NCBI RefSeq assembly: GCF_007018905.1
Contig: NZ_CP041402.1
Location: 3,398,001-3,462,000, forward strand
Origin: Tardiphaga sp. vice304
GTDB taxonomy: Bacteria; Pseudomonadota; Alphaproteobacteria; Rhizobiales; Xanthobacteraceae
Direction: 5' to 3'
Length of the DNA stretch: 64,000 nucleotides
Shown here piece by piece: positions 37,010 through 47,715 of the stretch (positions within the stretch are counted from its first letter, which is position 1; every line of letters starts with the position of its first letter). The notes below the pieces were generated by a model that saw only the letters and a list, made by a program, of their open reading frames with translations, did not search any database and had not been told where the DNA came from. The position numbers were made by a program, and so were the translations under genes.

Positions 37010-37178
37010 AACCCCCCGCTGGAAGCGCTCTGCCGTAAAAGGGGCGCTGGTCGGCGTTCGATTGCAGCCGGAACAGCTTGCAGCGCTTGATCAGTGGATC
37101 GACAAGCAACCAGCATCTTTCACTCGACCGGAAGCGATGCGCGCGCTGATGGAGATCGGCCTCAGAACAAAAGCGTAA
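36984..37178 (+). CDS. Ribbon-helix-helix DNA-binding protein
   Basis: This is a 64-aa protein. A basic N-terminal arm (TTPRWKRSAVKG) leads into a beta-strand ALVGVRLQPEQL and two helices (AALDQWIDKQP, TRPEAMRALMEIGLRTK), the MetJ/Arc/CopG-like fold. Start 36984 is chosen; an in-frame upstream codon lies inside the operator-like arm. The gene reads plus, against the island's main direction, and is followed by a lipoprotein gene. It is likely a local repressor; a toxin partner is not evident next to it. Confidence 0.75.
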   Translation: MIKSSSDNTTPRWKRSAVKGALVGVRLQPEQLAALDQWIDKQPASFTRPEAMRALMEIGLRTKA

Positions 37179-37264
37179 TTCCCTTTCGGGCGCTGTCGCA
37201 CTTCTCCGGTGCCTTGCGCTGGCTTGCCGGTTGAGATTAGATCACTTTGGGCATGGGGATTTGA

Positions 37265-37684
37265 ATGCGCACTCTTTGGGTTGCCGGGCTTGCCATTTTA
37301 CTCTCTGGTTGCGCTGGCGGTGTCTCTCGGCAAGAGGTAGCTCAGCGACTAGGCGACCAATACAACGGCAAGCCCGTAGACAACTTGGTCGTCGAATTTG
37401 GTCCTCCTTCATCCCTATTCAAAATGAATAGCGGCGAAACTTCGTATGTCTGGCAGCTTGACTCGAGCACGAATGCGTACGTGACCGTGAACGGAGCTAA
37501 TGCCTCAGGTAGCTCATCGACCACGTTCTGCAAAGTGAGTGTCATCGCGTCGCCATCTGGCATCGTTACCAGGCTCACGACGGAAGATCAGGTCGGCTCT
37601 AACGGGTTGATAAGCCGAGCAACTGGCACCGACATGGTAGGAAGTATGTGCGCTCGCAGATTAGGCATGAAGCGCAGTAGCTAA
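37265..37684 (+). CDS. Putative lipoprotein (island cargo)
   Basis: This 139-aa protein has a type II signal peptide (MRTLWVAGLAILLSGC, lipobox LSGC, Cys16). The mature part (EVAQRLGDQYNGKPVDNLVVEFGPPSSLFKMNSGETSYVWQLDS) resembles the small lipoproteins that share a 'G.P...fg.P.....dG..yW' theme in rhizobia. A serine-rich middle and two further cysteines follow. It lies on the plus strand behind the RHH gene and ends convergent with the phage-like genes. It may be a moron gene altering the host envelope (inference). Confidence 0.65.
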   Translation: MRTLWVAGLAILLSGCAGGVSRQEVAQRLGDQYNGKPVDNLVVEFGPPSSLFKMNSGETSYVWQLDSSTNAYVTVNGANASGSSSTTFCKVSVIASPSGIVTRLTTEDQVGSNGLISRATGTDMVGSMCARRLGMKRSS

Positions 37685-37704
37685 AAATGACGAATAAGCC
37701 TAAT

Positions 37705-38028
37705 TCAATTTCTGTACGCACCTTCGGCATACTCGCCTTCAAAGGCTAACCGGCTTTTGCCCGTCGCTGCCTCTAGGGCACCTTCGGCCTTCCCCAGCAA
37801 CAGCAAGGCGATCTGCTGATATTGTGAGTTCTCGGCATCGGTAACGACGCTCGCCAGAATGCGCCGCGCAAATGTCGCCAGTGCCAGTGCGTCTGCCGGA
37901 CTGTGAGCGTCACTTTCCAGAATACGCAAAACCGCGTCGAGGACATTATCGTTCTGCACCTCCCGCCCTTGCGAGCTGGCACGGATCATGGCGCTGATTT
38001 CGAGCGCGATCGATTGAGTGGTGTCCAT
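37705..38028 (-). CDS. Hypothetical phage-type protein
   Basis: This is a 107-aa, mostly helical protein (MDTTQSIALEISAMIRASSQGREVQ...), rich in A and L, without recognised domain. A good aagga site precedes its ATG. It lies 11 nt after the stop of the interrupted virion-internal-like gene and is the last gene of the long minus-strand transcription unit. It could be a small accessory of the virion or regulatory; nothing more can be said. Confidence 0.55.
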   Translation of the reverse strand: MDTTQSIALEISAMIRASSQGREVQNDNVLDAVLRILESDAHSPADALALATFARRILASVVTDAENSQYQQIALLLLGKAEGALEAATGKSRLAFEGEYAEGAYRN

Positions 38029-38039
38029 TGTATTCCTTG

Positions 38040-38942
38040 CTACTGCTGATTCGAGAACGCGCCGATGCCCGCAGCTGTCCCCCGCGCCATGCTGCGGGCG
38101 ATGTTCTGCATGTGCTCTGCTCTCGCCACGACATCCTCCACCATCCGGTTAAGTTCTGGGCGGGAGAATGTCTGGCCGTTCTGAGTAAGGATGTTGGCGA
38201 CCTCCCGCCGCACAGATGGCGTGTTGCCGGTCATCACGTTACTGCCGGCCTGCAAGGCGTACCGGACGGCGCCGGTCATGTTGCCGGTGAGAACGTGCCC
38301 GATAAAAGCGGGATCAACCGCCATGCCGCCCTGATCCGCCAGATTGTCAGCGGTCCTAGATCCTCCAAGGGCATGGTTGCGCGTCTCGAACATCGTATTT
38401 TCGCGGGCAATGCGCTGATTCATCAGCGTTTGCGTTCGCATCGGTGCAATTGCCGCAACCTCATCGCGGAAAGCGTCGTTCATCAGCGGCCGGGCTTTGT
38501 TGACACCGTGCGCGGCGCCCTGTGCAGCTTCCACCAGCGGGTCAGCATAGCCAGCCCTGAAGCCCGCCTGGCCCTGCGGTGTCAGCGCACGGAACGCCGG
38601 CAGAATGTCCTCAGTGCGGCCACGCTGCGAAGCGGCGCGCCCCGTATCGACCGCCTCAATATTACGGCTGGCCTGGGCAAAGTTACGGTTGGCCTGCCGA
38701 TATCCGGCAGACACCCCTTCCATCGCGGTATCAAGTTCGCGAACGGCGTTGCCGATCATTCGGGACCGATTGCCGTAACCGCTCTGTGCCGCGTTCTGTG
38801 CCGCATCGGACATATCGAAGCGAATGCGTTGCACAGCCTCGAAGTCGTCGGGGTTTACCCGTGCTAGACGCTGGCGGAACGGGGTCAGAATGGCCTCAAT
38901 ACTGTCGTTGGCCGGCGTGATGACCTGCCCCGGCTGCGTTCC
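38040..38942 (-). pseudogene. 3' part of IS21-interrupted virion-internal-like gene
   Basis: About 300 codons make up the C-terminal part of a protein split by the IS element at 38943-41585. The frame enters from the IS end, and after one target-copy base set it continues as TQPGQVITPANDSIEAILTPFRQRLARVNPDDFEAVQRIRFDMSDAAQ. The rest is long, Ala/Asn/Arg-rich helical sequence without recognised enzymatic motifs, of the type found in podoviral internal (ejection) proteins. A start codon within the IS end gives an artificial 312-codon open frame here, which is not the native gene. Confidence 0.8.
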
Positions 38943-41446
<2,504 letters not shown>

Positions 41447-41539
41447 TTGTCGCTCCACGACAATCAACTCCACGACACGCAATTATCACTTGCGTTATCG
41501 TCAGGCCGCGACAATCATCCCCACGCCGCGACCGCTAAA

Positions 41540-41585
41540 TTGCCATCCTGATTGTCGCGCTTCCCATCCAGATTGACGCGCTACA
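41540..41585. repeat. IS21 right end with terminal-repeat copies
   Basis: Two diverged inverted copies of the left-end unit (41544-41559 and 41564-41581) lead to the tip cgcgctaca ending at 41585. The target duplication copy cgttcc follows directly. Confidence 0.85.
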
Positions 41586-42698
41586 CGTTCCGATGGTGCG
41601 GTCGAGATGATTGATCGGGCCGACTAGATCGACAGGCTCCGAAGCGTTGCGCACCGCCCCATATTCAGCATCGGCACGAGTGGTACGCGCTGCCGTCATT
41701 CGGGCTTCCGTCTGAATAGCCGTTTGCGGGCTGTCAAAGCCCTCCATGATGGCATTGGAGATGCGTCGGCCCTGCCCCGCCTGCCGGTTCTCTAAAGCGT
41801 TCACGACCGCTGTACGGCCTTCCCCGGGCGCTCTGGCTACGGTCGAGAGCATACGCTGACCGGGATTGCCGAGAGCGTCGGCCAGCATGAACTGGCCCTG
41901 CCCCGCTGCGCTCGCATCACCGATTTCCCGCGCGATATCGTCAACGCTGCGACCGCTTTCCGAGATAGCCCGCCCTACCTGCCGTTCCGCGTAGCCGGCT
42001 GGATTCCGCCACGCCATCAAGTTCGCCATGATCGGGGACAGAGCGCGTCCGGTAACGCTCAGCACTGCCGGTGCCGCACCTCCAACCACTCCGCCAAGTA
42101 CGCTGCCGCCAATTGCGCCGCCAACCCTCGAGCCGGGATCGGCACTCAGCGCACCTTGTGCGGCACCCAGCGCCGTTCCATCGATCACCGATCCGAGAAT
42201 TGTCCGGCCAAGGCCAGTGCCGGCGCCTGCCGCTCTTGCGCCAAGAGAGACGGCGCCAAGCGGCAACACGCCTGCAACGGCGCCGCCGAGATTGCCGGCC
42301 ATAGTCGAGCCGGGATATTGCTGCTCAGCCGTTTTATATTCGGCTGCCGCGCGACCTCTGCCTGCCTCGTAACCCTCAGTCCCCGTTCCGGTCATGTAGC
42401 GATAGCCGCCGCGAAGCAAGCTGCCGAGCGACATTGGCTCGTCCGGCTTGATGCCGCCCGCCTCTGCAAGCCCTCGCATTTCATCGTAACCGCCAAGCGT
42501 AAGACCTTGCGCCACGCCGCGCCCGATCGCCGTGCCCCTGCCCACGTCAGGCTCCGCAGGCTTGATACCTACCTTGGCTTCAAAATCCGACTTAGGAATA
42601 TCGGAATAGAACTTCTTGTGCAGAGCGTCGGCCAACGCGCTGTCACTCATATCGGCATAGTCGGGGAACTGCTGACGGATCTCTGCAATGGTCGGCAT
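41586..42698 (-). pseudogene. 5' part of IS21-interrupted virion-internal-like gene
   Basis: These are the first 371 codons of the split gene. The N-terminus (MPTIAEIRQQFPDYADMSDSALADALHKKFYSDIPKSDFEAKVGIKP) is a motif seen at the start of many phage internal or ejection-associated proteins. It is followed by glycine/alanine-rich membrane-like stretches (GGAIGGSVLGGVVGGAAPAVLSV) and helical segments. The native frame runs into the IS after DRTIGT. Joining to 38936 after removing the IS and one cgttcc copy continues in frame, giving one 669-aa protein. The ATG overlaps the stop of the preceding gene by one base. Confidence 0.85.
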
Positions 42699-43792
42699 TA
42701 GCGGATTCCCAGCGGATCAGGCGTTGCGGCCGTTGCCGGCGACTGAACACCGGCCGATGCCCTTGCTTTGCCGTGCGCTCGCAGCATTCCGGTATTGATG
42801 ACCTCCTTAAGATCCTTCAATGCTGAGTTGAAAGCGTCCGGCGTCTGCGCATCGTTCAGCCGCGCAATCGAGGCGGTGCCCTTGGCGCCTTCAATATCAG
42901 TGATCGCGCCGCCACCCCTCAAAGTCTGGTAGGCCTGCATGAAGGTCTGACCCTGCAACTGGCCTAGCTGAGTTCTAAAATTAGCCTGTTCGGTGCCGGG
43001 GATGGTCGGCAACATGGCATACTTGCCGAGTGACCAGCCTTTGCCGGGATGGTTGTCAATCTGGTCGATCGTCTTCATCATGAGGTTTGAGGCGTCCACA
43101 ATCTGCGGCAGCGCCGACTTTCCATCAACTCGGTTCTTGGCGTCCGCTTCCTGTTCGACAACACCGCCGACATCCTTCGGAACGTTTCTGATTTCCTGCC
43201 GTGTGATCGGATCTACCAGCGATGTGCCGGTGCCGGTGTTGATCTGAAGCGGACTCTTTGAGATCGCAAAGCCCTTCGGCAACGGCACAGGCTGCGAGCC
43301 GCCATGATTGCTAAGCTGGACCATGGCCGGGTTGCCAGCCTCGTCAGTGCCGAATACCGGGTTCATCGAATATTTGGGCGCGTCTTCCTTCTTCAGACTT
43401 TCCGCGAAAGCTGGGTTCTGCTGACCGAAATTAAAGTTCTTGATCTTGTCCGTGATGCCGCCATTGGCAAGATCGTACAGCTTCTTTGCCGAGTCGATAT
43501 CGCCGGATGCAATGAAAGCATTAGTAAGCTGAGCAATCTTTGTCTGCTGATCGCCGGGGGCGCTCATGATCTGCGAGAATGCAGCCTGAGTGCGTCCACC
43601 CGGATCGGCGCGCTGTCCGGTAGCGAGACCGATACCGCCATTGATGATTGCAGAACCTAGCCCGCCGCTATTGGCAAAGCTCTGCAAGCCGGAAATGAGA
43701 TGATCGCCAAAGCCGGGGCCACTAGCCTGCGATGGCTGCGCCGCCGGCCCGATCGGAGAATTGCCGCCGAATAGAGCGTCGAGAATGCCCAT
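42698..43792 (-). CDS. Virion-internal-like phage protein
   Basis: This is a 364-aa Gly/Asn/Gln-rich protein (MGILDALFGGNSPIGP...). It has a conserved-looking middle (FGTDEAGNPAMVQLSNHG, IDNHPGKGWSLGKYAMLPTIPGTEQANFRTQLGQLQGQTFMQAYQTLRGGGAITDIEGAKG). The latter segment recurs in phage proteins encoded beside podoviral internal virion genes, to my recollection. No catalytic motif is seen. It begins 9 nt after the stop of the 331-aa gene and its stop overlaps the next ATG. A role in the ejected core or tail stub is inferred from position and composition. Confidence 0.6.
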   Translation of the reverse strand: MGILDALFGGNSPIGPAAQPSQASGPGFGDHLISGLQSFANSGGLGSAIINGGIGLATGQRADPGGRTQAAFSQIMSAPGDQQTKIAQLTNAFIASGDIDSAKKLYDLANGGITDKIKNFNFGQQNPAFAESLKKEDAPKYSMNPVFGTDEAGNPAMVQLSNHGGSQPVPLPKGFAISKSPLQINTGTGTSLVDPITRQEIRNVPKDVGGVVEQEADAKNRVDGKSALPQIVDASNLMMKTIDQIDNHPGKGWSLGKYAMLPTIPGTEQANFRTQLGQLQGQTFMQAYQTLRGGGAITDIEGAKGTASIARLNDAQTPDAFNSALKDLKEVINTGMLRAHGKARASAGVQSPATAATPDPLGIR

Positions 43793-43800
43793 ATGCTGAC

Positions 43801-44796
43801 CTACTTCCCTTTCGGAAAAAACGAATTGAAGACATCGCCCCAGCCCTGCATCGTTTCCATCAGGCTCGGCTGCTTAGTCGTCGTGCTGGTACCGGTTGCG
43901 TTGATTTTCGAAGTGCCATTTGCCGTTGCGGTCGAGTTCCCGTTCTGACTGGTAGATCCGGTAGCCGTCCCGCCAAGCCCTGCAATGGGAAGCCCGATCT
44001 GCGCAAGCAGGCTGAGCGCTTGAGCCGGAAGCTGCTGCTGAAGCGTGCCGGCACTAATCAGCGAATTGGCGCCGTAGTTGTTGGCGTCGTTTGCGGCACC
44101 GGCCGCCGAGATGCCGGCCTGCTGATTTGCCAGGCCCTGCTGCGCCAGACCCGACTGCATACCTGCCGTTGTGTTGCCGGCTCCGTAGAGAGTGCCCGCC
44201 GCGCTGATCTGGTTTGCAACGTCCTGGTTATACTGGTTTGCGATGATAGGCGCCTGTGCAGCAGTGACGCCGCGCGCCACAGCATTCTGATTATATCCGG
44301 AGAAGTCGCGACCGGCGGCGGCAAAGCTGCCGTTGATATTGTTTGCAGTGTCGCTTCCGGCCTGATCCAACTGCGCCTTGAGGCCTGGATTATTGCCGAT
44401 TTGAAGGCCGTTGGCATAGGAGCCAAGGCGCGCTTTTAGATCATCCAGGGTACCGGCGATGTTGCCGGCCTGCCCGGTTGCACCGCCGCCGCTCAAAAGA
44501 TTGTTCGCGACACCGCCGATCTGGCTGGCAAACGGGTTGCCGTTGGAAGCGTTGGCTTTGAGCTGATCGATACCGGACTGTTGGGTGGAGTTGATGCCGC
44601 TATTAGAAATAAGCGGGTTAAGCTGCCCCAAGATGCCGTTGATCGTCGGCATCGCGTTTTCCCACGGGTTCTTCGTGGCTGACGTGCTACCGATCTGATT
44701 GTCAGACCGATTGGAAAGCATACTGGTCAAGCCGTTCTGGCTCGAACTGCTATCGGTAGTCTGTGAACTCTTGCCGCCCATAATTCCTCCTGGCAT
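43801..44796 (-). CDS. Low-complexity phage structural-like protein
   Basis: This is a 331-aa protein rich in S, N, Q, G and A (MPGGIMGGKSSQTTDSSSSQNGLTSML...). It has coiled or repetitive middle segments (NQYNQDVANQISAAGTLYGAGNTTAGMQSGLAQQGLANQQAGISAAGAANDANNYG is the type) and a T/S-rich tail before a C-terminal helix. Such proteins stand next to tail or internal virion genes in podovirus-like prophages. A precise role cannot be assigned. It lies in the same minus-strand operon, 2 nt after the small RHH-like gene. Confidence 0.55.
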   Translation of the reverse strand: MPGGIMGGKSSQTTDSSSSQNGLTSMLSNRSDNQIGSTSATKNPWENAMPTINGILGQLNPLISNSGINSTQQSGIDQLKANASNGNPFASQIGGVANNLLSGGGATGQAGNIAGTLDDLKARLGSYANGLQIGNNPGLKAQLDQAGSDTANNINGSFAAAGRDFSGYNQNAVARGVTAAQAPIIANQYNQDVANQISAAGTLYGAGNTTAGMQSGLAQQGLANQQAGISAAGAANDANNYGANSLISAGTLQQQLPAQALSLLAQIGLPIAGLGGTATGSTSQNGNSTATANGTSKINATGTSTTTKQPSLMETMQGWGDVFNSFFPKGK

Positions 44797-44798
44797 GA

Positions 44799-44975
44799 TT
44801 AAACCGCCGCCGACAGCTCGACGCCATCAGCTTTCAGCCGGTCGATTACGGACTGGCGAACGTATTCAGATGAAGTGGTGAGTTTGCGCGTTGCCGCGAT
44901 GCGGATTGCCGTCGATAACGATGCAGGCGTGCGAACCTGCAGCAAGTCTTCGTATTTTAGACGATCTGCTCTCAT
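44799..44975 (-). CDS. Small ribbon-helix-helix-like protein
   Basis: This is a 58-aa protein (MRADRLKYEDLLQVRTPASLSTAIRIAATRKLTTSSEYVRQSVIDRLKADG...). The pattern of one strand (LLQVRTPASLSTAIRIAA) followed by two helices with TTSSEYVRQSVIDRL matches Arc/CopG-type folds. The ATG at 44975 follows a near-perfect aaggaggtga site, which decides against the overlapping upstream GTG. It may bind DNA and regulate the late genes that follow it. Confidence 0.65.
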   Translation of the reverse strand: MRADRLKYEDLLQVRTPASLSTAIRIAATRKLTTSSEYVRQSVIDRLKADGVELSAAV

Positions 44976-45057
44976 GGTGATCACCTCCTTGTAAACCTTA
45001 TACTGTAGTTACATCTGGCTTACAGAGTTCGGTTAGTACGTCTTGCTAGTAATGATA

Positions 45058-45345
45058 TTATTGTGCGTTCTGAGAGCAAACAGCGTACCTATTTAGGTAC
45101 TTTGCGACTACCGAAGACGTGCGGTCTCCCTCGAAGTACGCAGCGAGCGCCGCGTGGTCTCCATCAAGGAACATCGCCAAGGCAGCGCGGCTGACATACC
45201 ACCGGCCGGCGATCATTCGACCGATGGCGCGCGCTTCGCACCAGTTGCGGATCGTGTTGACGGTTCGACCGGCAATCTCGGCGGCCTGCTTGAGCGTCAT
45301 TGCTTCCGAGCGCTCGAAAGGCACCAGGCAGTGATTTTCAATCAT
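45058..45345 (-). CDS. Helix-turn-helix (excisionase/Nu1-like) protein
   Basis: This 95-aa protein contains MTLKQAAEIAGRTVNTIRNWCEARAIGRMIAGRWYVSRAAL, a MerR/excisionase-type winged HTH. Such domains occur in phage Xis, in AlpA and in the DNA-binding part of lambda-type small terminases. ATG 45345 overlaps the preceding stop (atga). Its position among packaging and late genes makes a terminase-associated or regulatory role equally possible. It is a second candidate small terminase. Confidence 0.6.
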   Translation of the reverse strand: MIENHCLVPFERSEAMTLKQAAEIAGRTVNTIRNWCEARAIGRMIAGRWYVSRAALAMFLDGDHAALAAYFEGDRTSSVVAKYLNRYAVCSQNAQ

Positions 45346-45686
45346 TGTACCACCTGCTTTTTAAGTTTTTCGTAAACCTTCATGAGATCGCGGGCGCCCG
45401 CCTGCCATGGATCACCCCGGCTTTTGGTCCAGTTGCGTATCAAGACGATCTCCGCATTTGACAGCCCCGGCGTCCCAAGGTGCGAAGTGCAAAATTGCAG
45501 CATCGCGGTCCACTTCTGTATTTCATGTTGCCATTCGGGGCCGCCGACAGGTTGCGGGCAGAATTGCGGGAAAACGGAAACATCAGCAGTGTCGTGTTGG
45601 CGCTGGAGCGCGCGCCGAGCTGCTTCCCGCTCTCCCGGGAAAGTGCTGCTCTCCAGCAGCGCGGAAATTTTGTCACGCCGCGACAT
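45342..45686 (-). CDS. Hypothetical protein, possible DUF2786-like N-terminus
   Basis: This 114-aa protein starts MSRRDKISALLESSTFPGEREAARRALQRQHD. That arrangement recalls the short DUF2786 helix-loop-helix found in phage proteins, though the match is weak. The C-terminal part (GPEWQHEIQKWTAMLQFCTSHLGTPGLSNAEIVLIRNW) is helical with conserved tryptophans. It overlaps the upstream gene by 14 nt and the downstream gene by 4 nt, indicating tight coupling. Function is unknown. Confidence 0.55.
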   Translation of the reverse strand: MSRRDKISALLESSTFPGEREAARRALQRQHDTADVSVFPQFCPQPVGGPEWQHEIQKWTAMLQFCTSHLGTPGLSNAEIVLIRNWTKSRGDPWQAGARDLMKVYEKLKKQVVQ

Positions 45687-46227
45687 CGTTCCACCGAAGC
45701 GGCACCTTGCCGTCAGGAAACATGTCGATAGCCTTGCCCGGCACGGCTTGGGGCATGTCGAGCAATTGGACATCATCTCGCAAGGCGGCTTTAGCGTAGA
45801 CCAGCGCGCGCATGAACGCATTCCATACGGTCTTGAGCATATGGCGCGGCGGATGCTTCGCGAAGTCGTGAACCACGGTGATATACCGCTGCAAATAGCG
45901 CACTTCATGTTGCGGCATCCCGTCGCGATGAAGCTGCAGGAGGTACAAGACAATCTGTCCCTCGGAGGCCGGCAAGACTGGCAATCCGGCGGCCTCGCAC
46001 CATGCCGCGTAAGCATCGAAGGGCTTCATATCGATGTTTTGCAGCTTGGCCTCTGCCGTAACCCGTTCGCGAAGCGCCGCGCGCCATTCCTTAGCCCGCT
46101 CGGCATCTTCGGGAACGGTTTCGATCCACTCGCCAAAGGCGATAAGCTTGTGCGCTCGGTCATAGTCCATCGTTTTGATGTTGCCGGTAGTAAGATGCAG
46201 CACTGTAACATCGTGGATATTGGTCAT
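45673..46227 (-). CDS. Protein resembling a tyrosine-recombinase core-binding domain without catalytic domain
   Basis: This is a 184-aa protein. Residues ~70-145 (FDAYAAWCEAAGLPVLPASE, then a YLLQLHRDG helix and a RYLQRYITVVHDF helix) have the layout of the N-terminal SAM-like core-binding domain of phage-type tyrosine recombinases. No R...HxxR...Y catalytic part follows; the gene ends at 45673 and the next frame is unrelated. It lies 12 nt downstream of the terminase large subunit gene. It could be a stand-alone DNA-binding accessory or a remnant. The resemblance is by eye and needs testing. Confidence 0.5.
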   Translation of the reverse strand: MTNIHDVTVLHLTTGNIKTMDYDRAHKLIAFGEWIETVPEDAERAKEWRAALRERVTAEAKLQNIDMKPFDAYAAWCEAAGLPVLPASEGQIVLYLLQLHRDGMPQHEVRYLQRYITVVHDFAKHPPRHMLKTVWNAFMRALVYAKAALRDDVQLLDMPQAVPGKAIDMFPDGKVPLRWNDVAA

Positions 46228-46239
46228 AAGGCTTCCTTT

Positions 46240-47715
46240 CTATGCGACCATACGTGGCTTGAACTTCCAAGCGCGTGCTGTGGCCGGGTTGGATGGGCTG
46301 CTAAGAGCCGCGAGCGTAACCGCGCCGGCAACGGCGTTCGCTACGTCATCGTGCATTCCTTTGGGATGGTCCACGATATCGCGGCCGGTACCGCGCCCGA
46401 CGCGCCGCTCGAGGCTGGTCAACTGTCGGGTAAGGCGGTCATCGTCCAGCAAATCGACGCCGCGCGAATTAAGTAGCGGTAGCATGTCGAGATAGATCGC
46501 AGATTTAACCCGCTCGGAATGCTGGTAGTTGATACTCTGCTTTCGGAACGCCTCGGCCACCCATTCTGCGCCGTAGCGGTCGCCATAGACGGTACTGATC
46601 CGGTATCGCTTCATGACCTCGGCAAATTCGGCAACTGCAGCCTCTGGCGAAAAAGGTGGCTTAATCTCGCGTATCAAGTCGAGAATGGCCGTATCGCCTT
46701 CCTTATGGGCAATCGCCAGGGTCATGGAGTCGGCGCTTCCGCCGCTTGGATCTGTAAAGGCTACATAGCTGTGCAACCGTTCCGGCGGTCGCTCGAAAAC
46801 GCCATCCACAACGCAAGCCTGCACAGCTTCAATGTTGATTAAGGATTCAAGGTCGGAACGGAACTCTGCCCCAAATTCGGCGCTGGCCGATTCTGGGTCG
46901 TCGGCGTATGCCTCGCTGACTAGATTGCCATCGCGCGTTATGGCGGGATTCATGATCCATGTTGGCGCTTGGACAACTAGAACCTTGCCTGGCTTTCCGT
47001 AGTATTTTTGATACCGCTTCCACAAAAGCCCACGGCGCGCATAGGGGCTGGAAATCGCAATAACCATAGCACCAGGCATGGTTGCCATTGCCGGCTTTAC
47101 CGCGCGGTGCACGTCGATATCTGGAGAGGTACTGTTTTCCGATCGCCAGAAAGCGACTTCGTCGTAAACCGCAGCGACCACGGTGCGGCCTCGCACCCGG
47201 CGCTGGTCGGCGGTCGTCACTTCCACCGCAAAGCCGTTATTTAGCTCGATACTATCGGACGTAATGCGCGTAACCATCTTACGAAAGATTGGCTTCCGAA
47301 AGAAACCGCGAATGTAACCAAATGCAATCCCGGCCTGATCGCGGTCTACCGCGAGCAACTGGACAACGCCGGTTTCGCCTTCAACTAGCTTTTTCCGCCA
47401 ACCGTATGCCTCCACGCCAATGGTTGAAAGATAGGTACACAACGCGGCGCTTTTCACATTTTTGCCGCCACGGCGCCCGATGACAAGCCACACTTCCTCC
47501 GCCTGCGCTTCCGGGGCCTCTGTGCGCCCCGTCAGGCCGTGGAACACCCGCAGTTCATTCTCATCCAGCGGCAACCCAAAGATTGCCTTGTCAATAACGC
47601 GCCAATTAGCCCACGTTGGGCCAGTGAACACGTCGCCAAACAAGTTGGGGTCTAGGCAGGCATCGGCGAATGAGATGGCGGTATCAGTCAAAGTCCACCG
47701 CCATGGCGTCAGCAA
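46240..47715 (-). CDS. terL: Terminase large subunit
   Basis: This 491-aa DNA-packaging motor/nuclease has an N-terminal ATPase domain. It shows a degenerate Walker A (VIGRRGGKN, ~residue 79) and Walker B (VVAAVYDEVAFW, ~182), followed by a coupling segment VIAISSPYARRG. The C-terminal RNase H-like nuclease has FTDPSGGSADSMTLA (~322), VYGDRYGAEWV and the acidic pair in GMHDDVANA. Length and motifs suggest a full protein. ATG 47715 lies 32 nt inside the preceding gene. It provides motor and cleavage functions, but no portal gene to dock it is found in the island. Confidence 0.88.
   Translation of the reverse strand: MLTPWRWTLTDTAISFADACLDPNLFGDVFTGPTWANWRVIDKAIFGLPLDENELRVFHGLTGRTEAPEAQAEEVWLVIGRRGGKNVKSAALCTYLSTIGVEAYGWRKKLVEGETGVVQLLAVDRDQAGIAFGYIRGFFRKPIFRKMVTRITSDSIELNNGFAVEVTTADQRRVRGRTVVAAVYDEVAFWRSENSTSPDIDVHRAVKPAMATMPGAMVIAISSPYARRGLLWKRYQKYYGKPGKVLVVQAPTWIMNPAITRDGNLVSEAYADDPESASAEFGAEFRSDLESLINIEAVQACVVDGVFERPPERLHSYVAFTDPSGGSADSMTLAIAHKEGDTAILDLIREIKPPFSPEAAVAEFAEVMKRYRISTVYGDRYGAEWVAEAFRKQSINYQHSERVKSAIYLDMLPLLNSRGVDLLDDDRLTRQLTSLERRVGRGTGRDIVDHPKGMHDDVANAVAGAVTLAALSSPSNPATARAWKFKPRMVA

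Noticed and set aside
36984..37684. Type II toxin-antitoxin module (RHH antitoxin plus toxin)
   Set aside because: The gene after the RHH protein encodes a lipoprotein with a signal peptide, not a toxin-like nuclease.
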